From: an uncultured Oscillospiraceae bacterium
GTDB taxonomy: Bacteria; Bacillota; Clostridia; Oscillospirales; Oscillospiraceae
Reading direction: 5' to 3'
Length of the DNA stretch: 46,141 nt
Assembly (NCBI GenBank): GCA_905234425.1
Contig: CAJOHR010000003.1
Location: 1-46,141 of the forward strand
The translations under genes were made by a program, and so were the position numbers. Of this stretch, positions 18,083 to 26,772 are shown piece by piece (within the stretch, counting starts at the first letter, position 1; each line of letters begins with the position of its first letter). Under the pieces are notes generated by a model. The model had not been told where the DNA came from. It made no database searches and was given only the letters and a program-made list of their open reading frames with translations.

Positions 18083-18108
18083 GACTGGGCTCCGGCCCAG
18101 TCTTCTTT
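18083..18108 (+). terminator. leader hairpin resembling an intrinsic terminator (possible NusA attenuator)
   Basis: A perfect 8-bp stem GACTGGGC/GCCCAGTC (18083-18090 with 18095-18102) with a TCCG loop is followed by TTCTTT. It begins only about 23 bases after the predicted transcript start and lies before rimP, so it could attenuate the whole operon. Confidence 0.6.
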
Positions 18109-18146
18109 GTGCGATTCGAGAGCTTACAAATATTGGGAGGTCTCTT

Positions 18147-18605
18147 ATGAGCAAGAAGATCACGCAGCAGGTTTGGTCCCTGGCTCAGCCCGTGGTGGAG
18201 GGTCTCGGCCTTCGGCTGTGGGATGTAGAATACGTCCGGGAGGGAGCCGACTGGTTCCTGCGGCTCTATATCGACAAGGACGAGCCTGTGGATATCGAGG
18301 ATTGCGTCCGGGTCTCCCAGGCCATGGACCCCATTCTGGACGAGGAGGACCCCATTCCAGACAGCTACCACTTTGAGGTCTGCTCCGCCGGCTGCGAGCG
18401 GACGCTGAAGCGGCCGGGAGATTTTCAGCAATTCTTAGGCAGTAAGGTCCTGGTGAAGCTGTATCGTCCCCGGGACGGGAAAAAGGAATTTGTGGGAACG
18501 CTCCGGTCCTATCAGGACGGTACCGTTACGGTGGAGATCGGAGACACGGCTATGGAATTTACACAGGCGGAGACCGCGCTGGTGCGGCTCTATGCAGAGT
18601 TTTAA
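18147..18605 (+). CDS. rimP: ribosome maturation factor RimP
   Basis: A 152-residue cytosolic protein needed for 30S subunit maturation; length is standard. The N-terminal alpha/beta domain shows LGLRLWDVEYVREGADWFLR and YIDKDEPVDIEDCVRVSQAM. The central motif YHFEVCSAGCERTLKRPGDF corresponds to the family's conserved ExSSPGxxRPL segment. The C-terminal half is the small SH3-like beta barrel. ATG 18147 follows GGGAGG. It is first in the conserved translation operon and is followed 17 bases later by nusA. Confidence 0.95.
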   Translation: MSKKITQQVWSLAQPVVEGLGLRLWDVEYVREGADWFLRLYIDKDEPVDIEDCVRVSQAMDPILDEEDPIPDSYHFEVCSAGCERTLKRPGDFQQFLGSKVLVKLYRPRDGKKEFVGTLRSYQDGTVTVEIGDTAMEFTQAETALVRLYAEF

Positions 18606-18622
18606 CAGGAGGGAATAATCGC

Positions 18623-19801
18623 ATGAATGCCGAGATCATGGGCGCCCTGGAACAGCTCGAACGGGAAAAGGGCATCCCCAAGGAGTATATGGAGGAAAAG
18701 ATCAGCCAGGCCCTGCTGGCCGCCTATAAAAAGGATCACTCCGGCTACACGGACAACGTGGTGATCCAGCTCACCGACGGCGAGCTCCGCATGTTCGTCC
18801 AGAAGGAGGCCGTGGAAGAGGTCATTCTCCCCGAGACGGAGATCTCCCTGGAGGAGGCCCGGAAGCTCGTGCCCGATGCCGTGGAGGGCGACGTCATCAG
18901 CGTGGAGGTGGAGGCCAAGCAGTTTGGCCGTATCGCCGCCAAAACCGCCAAGGACGTGATCATCCAGGGCATCCGGGAGGCCGAGCGAGGCGTGATCTTC
19001 GACAAGTTCAACTCCAAGTCCCAGGAGATGATCACCGGCACCGTACTCCGCATTGAGCCGGGCAGCGGCGACATGACCATCCGCATCGGCAACGGTACGG
19101 ACCGGACCAACGCGTTGCTGGCCGCCGGAGAGCAGGTCAAGGGTGAATACTACTATGAAGGCGACGCCATCCGCGTCTATGTGGTGGAGGTGCGTCGCAG
19201 CAACCACGGGCCCCAGGTCATCGTCTCCCGGACCCATCCGGGACTGGTCCGGCGGCTCTTTGAGCTGGAGGTCCCGGAGATTTCCGACGGCACCGTGGAG
19301 ATCAAGTCCATCGCTCGGGAGGCCGGCAGCCGCACGAAGCTGGCGGTCTGGGCCGAGGATCCCGATATCGACGCCGTGGGCACCTGCGTGGGCATCCGCG
19401 GGGCCAGAGTCGGCGCCGTGGTGGAAGAGCTGAACGGAGAGAAAATGGACATCATCAAGTGGTCCGAGGACCCGGCGGAGTTTGTCGCCGCCGCCCTCTC
19501 CCCCGCCGACGTGGTGGAGGTCCGCACCCGGACCGGCAGCAAAAACTGCCGCGTGGTGGTGCCGGATGATCAGCTCTCCCTGGCCATCGGCAAGGAGGGC
19601 CAGAACGCCCGGCTGGCCGCCCGTCTCACCGGCTTCAAGATCGACATCAAGCCGGAGAGCGCCGCGGACGACCTGGACGACGACGCCTTCCTGGAGGCCG
19701 GCATTCCCGTGGAGGAGCCGCTCTATGAGGAGCTTCCCGACGAGGATACCATCATGGACGAGGATACGGAGCTCCAGGAGGACACGGAACCCTCTGTTTA
19801 A
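18623..19801 (+). CDS. nusA: transcription termination/antitermination factor NusA
   Basis: NusA binds RNA polymerase and influences pausing, termination and antitermination. The 392-residue protein has the N-terminal polymerase-binding domain (about 1-130) with GIPKEYMEEKISQALLAAYK. An S1 domain (about 135-200) and two KH domains follow, with VGTCVGIRGARVGAVVEEL and LSLAIGKEGQNARLAARLTG. There is a short acidic tail (from about 355) rich in Asp/Glu in place of longer C-terminal repeats. ATG 18623 follows AGGAGGG. A hairpin in the operon leader may allow NusA to regulate itself. Confidence 0.97.
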   Translation: MNAEIMGALEQLEREKGIPKEYMEEKISQALLAAYKKDHSGYTDNVVIQLTDGELRMFVQKEAVEEVILPETEISLEEARKLVPDAVEGDVISVEVEAKQFGRIAAKTAKDVIIQGIREAERGVIFDKFNSKSQEMITGTVLRIEPGSGDMTIRIGNGTDRTNALLAAGEQVKGEYYYEGDAIRVYVVEVRRSNHGPQVIVSRTHPGLVRRLFELEVPEISDGTVEIKSIAREAGSRTKLAVWAEDPDIDAVGTCVGIRGARVGAVVEELNGEKMDIIKWSEDPAEFVAAALSPADVVEVRTRTGSKNCRVVVPDDQLSLAIGKEGQNARLAARLTGFKIDIKPESAADDLDDDAFLEAGIPVEEPLYEELPDEDTIMDEDTELQEDTEPSV

Positions 19802-19836
19802 GTCCTTTTTTACGAAACTTTCTATTGAGGTGCGCT

Positions 19837-20106
19837 ATGAAGAAGGTCCCCATGCGGCAGTGTGTGGGCTGCCGGGAAATGAAACCGAAAAAGGAGCTGG
19901 TCCGGGTGGTGAAATCTCCCGAGGGAGAAATCGACCTGGATCCCAGGGGCAAGGCCCCGGGACGGGGCGCTTACGTCTGCCCCAATCCCGAGTGTCTCAG
20001 ACGGGCCATCAAGTCCAAAGCCCTGGAACGGGGATTTTCAGCGGCCATACCCCAGGCGGTCTATGACCGTCTGCTGGAGGAAATGGAGGCGGCCGGAGAT
20101 GCTTGA
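19837..20106 (+). CDS. rnpM: YlxR-family RNase P modulator RnpM
   Basis: An 89-residue basic protein of the YlxR (DUF448) family, recently described as a modulator of RNase P. It has the family signature RQCVGCREMKPKKELVR at the N-terminus, a central DPRGKAPGRGAYVCPNPECL, and a helical C-terminus. ATG 19837 is chosen because GAGG lies 8 bases upstream; an in-frame TTG (19825) sits before that site. It is placed between nusA and ylxQ as in most Firmicutes and overlaps ylxQ by 8 bases. Confidence 0.93.
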   Translation: MKKVPMRQCVGCREMKPKKELVRVVKSPEGEIDLDPRGKAPGRGAYVCPNPECLRRAIKSKALERGFSAAIPQAVYDRLLEEMEAAGDA

Positions 20107-20509
20107 AAACGCCCTGCACCTGCTTGGCATTGCCAGGAAGGGCGGAAACATCGCCATCGGGGAGGACCCGGTGGGCGCCGCGGCCCACGGAGGAAAGGCG
20201 AGGCTCATCATCCTCGCCTCCGATGCGGCCGGGCACACAGGGCGCAGAGCCCAGTCCTACGGCTCTCTGCATCACACCCCCGTCATCTCTCTGGACGCCG
20301 ACAAGGCGACCCTGGGCGCGGTCTTCGGAAGAAGCTCCGTGGCTATGGCGGCATTGACGGACATCCGGCTGGCCCGATCCTTTCTGGAACGGCTGGAGGA
20401 TCCTGAACGCTATGGCAGCGCACTGGAGATGGTCGCGGAAAAGGCGGAGACCATGGAACGCCGCAAGCAGAAGAAAGGACACAAACGTAATTTGGAGGTG
20501 GCTCAATGA
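20099..20509 (+). CDS. ylxQ: L7Ae-family ribosomal/RNA-binding protein YlxQ
   Basis: A 136-residue member of the L7Ae/L30e/S12e family, which binds kink-turn RNA. The conserved N-terminus is [20 protein letters not shown], and [12 protein letters not shown] and [20 protein letters not shown] follow. It is longer than the usual 100 residues because of a basic, helical tail ending [17 protein letters not shown] 20099 overlaps rnpM; the stop overlaps the infB start by 4 bases (ATGA). Its exact role in ribosome function is not established. Confidence 0.9.
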   Translation: MLENALHLLGIARKGGNIAIGEDPVGAAAHGGKARLIILASDAAGHTGRRAQSYGSLHHTPVISLDADKATLGAVFGRSSVAMAALTDIRLARSFLERLEDPERYGSALEMVAEKAETMERRKQKKGHKRNLEVAQ

Positions 20510-22890
20510 GCAGTTTGATCAAGATAAAGATCCGCGACGTCGCAAAGGATTTTGATATGCCGTCCAAGGCGATCACCGCCTTGTTTACGGAGTATTTCGA
20601 GGCTCCCAAGTCCACGGCCCAGGTGCTGACGGACGAACAGCTCAACGTGCTTTTTGACCGGATCACCCGGGATAATCAGATTGATTCCATCGAGGAGGTC
20701 TTTGCCACGGCAGCTCCGGCGGAGCCCGCGCCCGCCCCTGCGGCGGAGGCAGCTCCGGCCCCCGCTCCTGCGGTGCCCGCCAAGGCGGCAAAGCCCGGAC
20801 AGGCCCAGCCTGGCCAGGGCCAGAAGCCTGCTCAGGCCCAGCAGAAGCCGGCCCAGCAGCAGAACGGCGGCGCTCAGAATGCCGGCCAGAATCAGCAGCC
20901 CAAGCGGAAGAAGGAGCGCCGGGTGGTGGACACCTCCAAGGCGGTGGTGAACGCCGCGCGCTTTGACGACCGGGTGGATGCTCTGGTTCCCGAGCGGGCA
21001 GAGAAGTACACCAAGAAGAAGGAGCGCGTGGGCAACAAGAACAAGAATCGGAACCGGGGCGGCAATTTCGGCAACAAGCGCCGGAACGAGGAGCAGGAGC
21101 AGATGCGCCGACTCCAGCTGGAGATCGCCAAGAAGGCGCCCGTCAAGGTGCTGATCCCCAACGAGATCAGCGTGGGCGAGCTGGCCTCCCGGATGAAGAA
21201 GACCGGCGCCGAGGTGGTCAAGTGCCTGATCAAGAACGGCGTTATGGCCTCTCTCTCTGAGATCATCGACTTCGACACTGCCGCCATTATCGCCGAGGAA
21301 ATGGGCTGCAAGGTGGAGCGGGAGATCATCGTCACCACCGAGGAGCGGCTCATCAACGACCATGTGGACACGGAGGACGAGCTGGTCACCCGGCCGCCCG
21401 TTGTGGTGGTCATGGGCCACGTTGACCACGGCAAGACCAGCCTTCTCGACTATATCCGCTCCAGCCGCGTGGCGGCGGGCGAGGCCGGCGGCATCACCCA
21501 GGCCATCGGCGCTTATCAGGTGGACGTGGGCGGCAACACCCTGACCTTCCTGGACACCCCCGGCCACGAGGCCTTCACCGCCATGCGTGCCCGCGGCGCC
21601 ATGTGCACCGACATCGCCATCCTTGTGGTGGCGGCGGACGACGGCATCATGCCTCAGACCGTGGAATCCATCAACCACGCCAAGGCCGCGAACATTCCCA
21701 TTATCGTGGCCATCAACAAGATGGATCTGCCAGGCGCCAATCCCGACAAGATCAAGCAGGAGATCATGCAGTACGAGCTGATCCCCGAGGAATACGGCGG
21801 CGACACCATTATGGTGCCGATCTCCGCCAAGACCGGCATGGGCATCCAGGAGCTTCTGGAGATGGTGGTCCTCTCCGCCGAGATGCGGGAGCTTCGGGCC
21901 AATCCCAACCGGGAGGCCTCCGGCACCGTTATCGAGGCAAGACTCGACAAGGGCCGCGGCCCTGTGGCCACCCTGCTGGTCCAGAACGGCACCCTCAACC
22001 AGGGCGATATCATCATCGCCGGTACGGCTGTGGGCCGTGTCCGCGCCATGACGGATTACCGGGGCAAGAGTCTGAAAACGGCCGGTCCCTCCGTGCCTGT
22101 GGAGATCATCGGCATGGCCGAGGTACCCCAGGCCGGCGACACCTTTAACGCCGTGGCCGACGAGCGCATGGCCCGTCAGCTCTCCGACGAGCGGAAGCAG
22201 GCCGAGAAGGACAGCCAGGTGAAGAATCTCACCGGCGCCATCACCCTGGAGAACCTGTTCGCCCACATGCAGGAGGGCAACATGAAGGAGCTCAACATCA
22301 TCGTCAAGGCCGATGTGCAGGGCTCCGCCGAGGCCGTGAAGGCCAGCCTTCAGAAGCTCTCCAACGAGGAGGTCCGGGTGAAGGTGATCCACTCCGGCGT
22401 GGGCGCCATCAATGAGTCCGACGTGCTTCTGGCCTCCACCTCCGGCGCCATCATCGTGGGCTTCAACGTGCGGCCTGACAACGCCGCCAACGCCAGCGCC
22501 TCCCGCAGCGGCGTGGAGATCCGGACGTACCGGGTCATCTACGAGTGCATCGAGGAAATCGAGGCCGCCATGAAGGGCATGCTGGATCCCAAGTTCCGGG
22601 AGGCCGTCATCGGCCACGCCACCGTCCGCCAGGTCTACAAGGTCTCCTCCGTGGGTACCGTGGCCGGCTGTTACGTCAGCGACGGCCGGATCGAGCGCAG
22701 CGGCAGCGTCCGGGTGGTTCGGGACGGCATCGTGATCTACGAAGGCGATCTCGGCTCTCTCCAGCGGTTCAAAGACTCCGTCCGGGAAGTCGCCGCCGGC
22801 TATGAGTGCGGCATGACCGTGGAGAAGTTCAACGACATCAAAGAGGGCGACGTGCTGGAGTGCTTCATTATGGAGCAGATCAAGGAATAA
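20506..22890 (+). CDS. infB: translation initiation factor IF-2
   Basis: The GTPase that places initiator tRNA on the ribosome. 794 residues: an IF2 N-terminal module (about 1-60), then an Ala/Pro/Gln-rich linker (about 67-130) and a basic segment. A second IF2-N module ([20 protein letters not shown]) comes before the GTPase domain. GTPase motifs are G1 GHVDHGKT (304-311), G3 DTPGHEAF and G4 NKMD. Domains II, III and IV follow, with [23 protein letters not shown] 20506 overlaps the ylxQ stop, and rbfA follows after 24 bases. Confidence 0.97.
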   Translation: MSSLIKIKIRDVAKDFDMPSKAITALFTEYFEAPKSTAQVLTDEQLNVLFDRITRDNQIDSIEEVFATAAPAEPAPAPAAEAAPAPAPAVPAKAAKPGQAQPGQGQKPAQAQQKPAQQQNGGAQNAGQNQQPKRKKERRVVDTSKAVVNAARFDDRVDALVPERAEKYTKKKERVGNKNKNRNRGGNFGNKRRNEEQEQMRRLQLEIAKKAPVKVLIPNEISVGELASRMKKTGAEVVKCLIKNGVMASLSEIIDFDTAAIIAEEMGCKVEREIIVTTEERLINDHVDTEDELVTRPPVVVVMGHVDHGKTSLLDYIRSSRVAAGEAGGITQAIGAYQVDVGGNTLTFLDTPGHEAFTAMRARGAMCTDIAILVVAADDGIMPQTVESINHAKAANIPIIVAINKMDLPGANPDKIKQEIMQYELIPEEYGGDTIMVPISAKTGMGIQELLEMVVLSAEMRELRANPNREASGTVIEARLDKGRGPVATLLVQNGTLNQGDIIIAGTAVGRVRAMTDYRGKSLKTAGPSVPVEIIGMAEVPQAGDTFNAVADERMARQLSDERKQAEKDSQVKNLTGAITLENLFAHMQEGNMKELNIIVKADVQGSAEAVKASLQKLSNEEVRVKVIHSGVGAINESDVLLASTSGAIIVGFNVRPDNAANASASRSGVEIRTYRVIYECIEEIEAAMKGMLDPKFREAVIGHATVRQVYKVSSVGTVAGCYVSDGRIERSGSVRVVRDGIVIYEGDLGSLQRFKDSVREVAAGYECGMTVEKFNDIKEGDVLECFIMEQIKE

Positions 22891-22914
22891 TTCTCACAAT
22901 CAGGAGAACACGTT

Positions 22915-23292
22915 ATGAGTCAGACCAGAATCGGCAGAATCAACGAAGAGATGATGAAGGAGCTCTCCACGGCCATTCGCGGCATGAAGGACCCCCGGGT
23001 CCAGACCATGCTCAGCATCACGGCCGTGGACACCGCCACGGATCTTCGGACTGCCAAGGTATATGTGTCCGTATTCGACAAGACAAAAACCAAGGACGTG
23101 CTAAAGGGGCTCCGCTCCGCAGGAGGCTATCTCCGGCGGCATATCGGAGACACCCTGGGCCTGCGGTATACGCCGGAACTGACCTTTGTGGAGGATCACT
23201 CCATCGAGCACGGCGCCAGGATCTTTGATCTCCTTTCCACACTGGACATTCCCGAGGAGGAACCGGATGAAGAAGACAATGACGAACCGTGA
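22915..23292 (+). CDS. rbfA: 30S ribosome-binding factor RbfA
   Basis: A 125-residue KH-like protein that helps mature the 5' end of 16S rRNA. Features are RIGRINEEMMKELSTAIRG at the N-terminus, MKDPRVQTMLSITAVDTATD, and the end LRRHIGDTLGLRYTPELTFVED with an acidic tail. ATG 22915 follows CAGGAG. The 3' end overlaps nrnA by 26 bases; the GAGGAGG ribosome binding site of nrnA is inside rbfA. Confidence 0.95.
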   Translation: MSQTRIGRINEEMMKELSTAIRGMKDPRVQTMLSITAVDTATDLRTAKVYVSVFDKTKTKDVLKGLRSAGGYLRRHIGDTLGLRYTPELTFVEDHSIEHGARIFDLLSTLDIPEEEPDEEDNDEP

Positions 23293-24229
23293 GACGGCGG
23301 CGTTTTTCAGAAATCACGACCGGTTTCTGATCATCAACCACCGCCGTCCCGACGGGGATGCCGTGGGCTCCGCGGCAGCGCTCTGTCTGGGGCTCCGTCA
23401 GATGGGGAAATCCGCCTGGGTATGGAAAAACCCGGAGACCACGGAGCGGTATCAGGCCTATGTGAAGGGTCTCGAAACAGAGGAAATCCCTGAAAACGCG
23501 GTACTGGTCTCCGTAGACCTGGCAACGGAAAACCTGCTGCCCCTTAACGGCAGCGCCTTTGCCGGGAAGATCCGGCTGGCCATCGACCACCACATTTCCA
23601 ACGAGTTTTACGCCGAGGATACCAACGTGGACCCCAAGGCCGCAGCCTGCGGCGAGCTGCTGCTGGACATTCTGAAGCAGCTTGGTCCCGTCTCCCCTGC
23701 CATGGCCGACGCGCTGTATGTGGCGGTCTCCACAGACACAGGCTGCTTCCGGTACTCCAACGTCACGGGCAATACCCTGCGGACGGCGGGAGAACTGAAG
23801 GATCTGGGAGCCGATACCTACCCCATCAACAAGGCCCTGTTTGACACTAAGACCATCGCCCGGCTGCGGCTGGAGTCGGCCCTTACCGATTCGGCGGAAT
23901 TCTACGCCGGCGGAATGGTCTGCCTGTGCAGCATTCCCTTAAATCTCATGGACGAAATCGGGGCAACCGAGGACGACGCGGACGACATCTCCGGTTTTCC
24001 CAGAAGCATATACGGTGTACAGATTGGCGTGCTGATCAAGGAGCTGCGGGAGGGCGGCGCAAAGCTCTCCCTTCGGACAGGTCCGGACTACAACGCCTCG
24101 GAGATCTGCGCCCGACTGGGCGGCGGCGGACACAAGGCCGCGGCAGGCGCCCAGGACCAGGACGGCCTGGCCTCCGCCAAAAAGCGGATCCTGGCGGCCA
24201 TTGCGGAAAGCGGCGTTCAACTGACATGA
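23267..24229 (+). CDS. nrnA: DHH-family oligoribonuclease / pAp phosphatase NrnA
   Basis: NrnA degrades short RNA oligonucleotides and dephosphorylates 3'-phosphoadenosine 5'-phosphate. The 320-residue protein has the DHH motifs NHRRPDGDAVGS (24-35), SVDLA (81-85) and IDHH (105-108). The C-terminal DHHA1 domain ends in LGGGGHKAAAG. ATG 23267 is supported by GAGGAGG 6 bases upstream. It overlaps rbfA by 26 bases at its start and truB by 4 bases at its end, so the three genes are probably translationally coupled. Confidence 0.94.
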   Translation: MKKTMTNRETAAFFRNHDRFLIINHRRPDGDAVGSAAALCLGLRQMGKSAWVWKNPETTERYQAYVKGLETEEIPENAVLVSVDLATENLLPLNGSAFAGKIRLAIDHHISNEFYAEDTNVDPKAAACGELLLDILKQLGPVSPAMADALYVAVSTDTGCFRYSNVTGNTLRTAGELKDLGADTYPINKALFDTKTIARLRLESALTDSAEFYAGGMVCLCSIPLNLMDEIGATEDDADDISGFPRSIYGVQIGVLIKELREGGAKLSLRTGPDYNASEICARLGGGGHKAAAGAQDQDGLASAKKRILAAIAESGVQLT

Positions 24230-25092
24230 CAGGCGTATTGATCATTGACAAGCCCCGGGACTGGACCTCCCACGACGTGGTGGCGAAGCTCCGGGGCGTT
24301 TATCATGAACGGCGGGCCGGACATTCCGGCACCCTGGACCCCATGGCGACAGGCGTGCTGGTGGTGTTCTTCGGGAGGGCAACCCGGGCTGTGGAGCGCT
24401 GTGAGCAGGACGATAAGGAATATGAAGCCACCCTGCGTCTGGGGATGATCACGGATACCCAGGATACCACCGGCCAAACGCTGGAGGAGCGTCCCGTGGA
24501 AGTCACGGAGGATGCGCTGACAAGGGTCCTGGCCCGGTTTACGGGGCCCCAGGAGCAAATCCCGCCCATGTATTCCGCCGTGAAGATCGGCGGAAAAAAA
24601 CTCTATGAGCTGGCGCGAAAGGGCCAGGACGTGGAGCGAAAGCCCAGGAACATCACCGTTCACGCGCTGGAGCTTTTGTCCTTTGACGGCCGAGACGCCA
24701 GACTGCGGATCGTCTGCTCCAAGGGCACCTACATCCGCACCCTGTGCCACGACATCGGCGAGGCGCTGGGCTGCGGCGGCTGCATGGCGGAGCTGTGCAG
24801 GACCCGGGCCGGACGGTTTTCCCTCCATGACAGCGTCCGCCTGGAGGACGTGCTTTCCGCAGCGGATCAAACAAAGCTGATTCGTCCCGTGGACAGTCTG
24901 TTTTCCCATCTTCCCGCCCTCACTTTGGGTACAAAGGAGACGATCCGCTGCAAGAACGGCGGAGAGATTCCCAATCAGGCGGGAGATGACGGAGAATACC
25001 GGGTCTACGGGCCGGACGGAGAATTCCTGATGCTGGGCCGCCTGTCCGGCGGGACGCTGAAAAACGTAAAGAGCTTTTTCGAGGTGAGTTGA
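24226..25092 (+). CDS. truB: tRNA pseudouridine(55) synthase TruB
   Basis: It makes pseudouridine 55 in the T-loop of tRNAs. The 288-residue protein has the catalytic aspartate D38 in AGHSGTLDPMATGVLVV, the KEYEATLRLG motif, PPMYSAVKIGGKKLYELARK, and RIVCSKGTYIRTLCHDIG. The C-terminus carries a degenerate PUA-like region. ATG 24226 overlaps the nrnA stop, which confirms the start. The next gene, ribF, begins 4 bases after its stop. Confidence 0.96.
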   Translation: MTGVLIIDKPRDWTSHDVVAKLRGVYHERRAGHSGTLDPMATGVLVVFFGRATRAVERCEQDDKEYEATLRLGMITDTQDTTGQTLEERPVEVTEDALTRVLARFTGPQEQIPPMYSAVKIGGKKLYELARKGQDVERKPRNITVHALELLSFDGRDARLRIVCSKGTYIRTLCHDIGEALGCGGCMAELCRTRAGRFSLHDSVRLEDVLSAADQTKLIRPVDSLFSHLPALTLGTKETIRCKNGGEIPNQAGDDGEYRVYGPDGEFLMLGRLSGGTLKNVKSFFEVS

Positions 25093-25095
25093 AAG

Positions 25096-26001
25096 TTGAA
25101 GGAATGCGGACGCCGGGTCATTGCCCTGGGCTTTTTTGACGGGGTCCATCTGGGCCATGCCAGTCTGCTGAATATGGCAAAGCGGCGCGCCGCGGAGAAA
25201 GGTCTTCGAGCGGCGGTCATGAGCTTTGACCATCATCCCGACACGGTGGTGTTCGGCAAGCCGGTCTGGCTGATCAATTCCCTGGAGGACCGGCGGGAGA
25301 TCCTGCACCGGTGCTTCTCCATGGACGATGTGATTCTGGTCCATTTCGACGAGGCCATGATGCACATGCCCTGGGACCGGTTTGTGGAGGACTACCTGGT
25401 GCGCGAACTTGGCGCGGCCCATCTGGTCTGCGGCTATGATTTCCGGTTCGGAGACCGGGGCGTGGGCAATCCCGAAAAGCTCCGGTCGAAATGCGAAGAA
25501 TTGGGACTTGGCCTGGACGTGATGCCAAAGGTCACGCTGGACGGCGTCACGGTGAGCTCCACCCACATCCGCAGCCTGATCGAGGCCGGAAATATGGACG
25601 AGGCCTGCCGTTTTCTGGGCCACCGGCACTGTCTTTCGGGCGAGGTGATCCACGGCAAGGAGCTTGGTCGGACCCTGGGTACGCCCACTGCCAATCTGAT
25701 CGTGCCTGACAGCGTCCTGACGCCGGCCTACGGCGTCTATGCCACAAAGGTGACGCTGCCGGACGGCGACGTCCGTCTTGCAGTTACCAATGTGGGCGTG
25801 CGGCCCACGGTGGACGACGGAACGGGCATTACGGTGGAGCCCTGGATCCTGGATTACAAGGGAGATCTCTACGGCAAACGGATCCGGGTGGATTTCTACA
25901 AAATGCTCCGGGGGGAGAAGAAATTCGACAGTCTGGACGCCCTTCGGCAGGAGATCCTGAACAATTCGGAGGAGACCAGGCAACTGCTGTCCAAAGGATA
26001 A
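25096..26001 (+). CDS. ribF: bifunctional riboflavin kinase / FMN adenylyltransferase
   Basis: It converts riboflavin to FMN and then to FAD. The 301-residue protein has the N-terminal nucleotidyltransferase motif LGFFDGVHLGH (11-21), the SSTHIRSLIEAGNMDEA segment, and the C-terminal flavokinase domain with GKELGRTLGTPTANL and YGVYATKV. The start is TTG 25096, preceded by GAGGTG 9 bases upstream; there is no better start in frame. It is the last gene of the rimP operon and ends 6 bases before a strong terminator. Confidence 0.95.
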   Translation: MKECGRRVIALGFFDGVHLGHASLLNMAKRRAAEKGLRAAVMSFDHHPDTVVFGKPVWLINSLEDRREILHRCFSMDDVILVHFDEAMMHMPWDRFVEDYLVRELGAAHLVCGYDFRFGDRGVGNPEKLRSKCEELGLGLDVMPKVTLDGVTVSSTHIRSLIEAGNMDEACRFLGHRHCLSGEVIHGKELGRTLGTPTANLIVPDSVLTPAYGVYATKVTLPDGDVRLAVTNVGVRPTVDDGTGITVEPWILDYKGDLYGKRIRVDFYKMLRGEKKFDSLDALRQEILNNSEETRQLLSKG

Positions 26002-26007
26002 AGGAAG

Positions 26008-26034
26008 CCCGACGTCATTCGACGTCGGGTTTTT
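26008..26034 (+). terminator. intrinsic terminator of the rimP-ribF operon
   Basis: A 9-bp stem CCCGACGTC/GACGTCGGG with an ATTC loop is followed by TTTTT (26030-26034). It lies between convergent ribF and mazG; on the minus strand the following bases (CTTCCTTT) make it at best a weak terminator for mazG. Confidence 0.92.
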
Positions 26035-26041
26035 GTGTATT

Positions 26042-26749
26042 TCAAGAGACGAAATCAGGAGGAAAATCTGCCGTCAAGACGTGCGCCGGGATTTCATCAG
26101 TGTTTCCTTTGCATATTTCTGACGGGAAAGCGTCGCAGCGCCTGTGGAGCGCCTGCTCCGGGTCCACACCAAGCGTTCTTGCCATAGCAACCGCCCGGAA
26201 CAGCAGATCGCCTATGGTCTTCTCCGGATCATCGGATGCGAGAACCTGATTGGCGTTGGGCAGCGTCTGGTCCAGCTTGAATCCCGCTTTTTCCGTCTTT
26301 TTCTGAATCTTCTCCGCCCGCCAAAGGGCGGGAAGGCTCTTTGCCACGGAGGAAAGCTCCTGCTCCAGGGAATCGTATCCCTTTTCCCGGCGCTTGAGCT
26401 CGTCCCAGCTCAGGCCCCCTTCTCCGCCGAACAAGGCCGGGTGGCGGGAGATCATCTTCTTGACCACCTTGTCGCACACATCGTCGATGGTAAAGCGTCC
26501 CGCATCCTCCTCGATGCCCGCGTGGAACACCACATGGAGCAGAACGTCTCCCAGTTCCTCCTTCAGCAGTTCAGAATCCCGGTTGTCTATGGCCTCGCAG
26601 GCCTCATAGACCTCCTCGATGAAGTTGCGGCGGATGCTCTCGTGGGTCTGGATGCTGTCCCAGGGACATCCGTCCGGAGCCCGGAGCACCTTGACCAGCT
26701 GGCGAAGGTCCTCAAAACCGTATCGGTCTCGCATTGTAAAATCAGCCAT
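26042..26749 (-). CDS. mazG: nucleoside triphosphate pyrophosphohydrolase MazG
   Basis: It hydrolyses NTPs to NMP plus pyrophosphate and removes damaged nucleotides. The 235-residue protein has two MazG repeats. The first holds the metal-binding set E45, E46, E49 (NFIEEVYEACEA) and E65/D68 (EELGDVLLHVVFH); the second follows with KTIGDLLFRAVAMART. The Bacillus version carries an extra methyltransferase domain that is missing here. ATG 26749 is 23 bases after the flippase gene. It is the last gene of the long recJ-to-mazG run. The pairing with a SpoVB-type gene is the same as in Bacillus. Confidence 0.93.
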   Translation of the reverse strand: MADFTMRDRYGFEDLRQLVKVLRAPDGCPWDSIQTHESIRRNFIEEVYEACEAIDNRDSELLKEELGDVLLHVVFHAGIEEDAGRFTIDDVCDKVVKKMISRHPALFGGEGGLSWDELKRREKGYDSLEQELSSVAKSLPALWRAEKIQKKTEKAGFKLDQTLPNANQVLASDDPEKTIGDLLFRAVAMARTLGVDPEQALHRRCDAFPSEICKGNTDEIPAHVLTADFPPDFVS

Positions 26750-26772
26750 GTTCTTTCCTCTTTTGTTTCACG

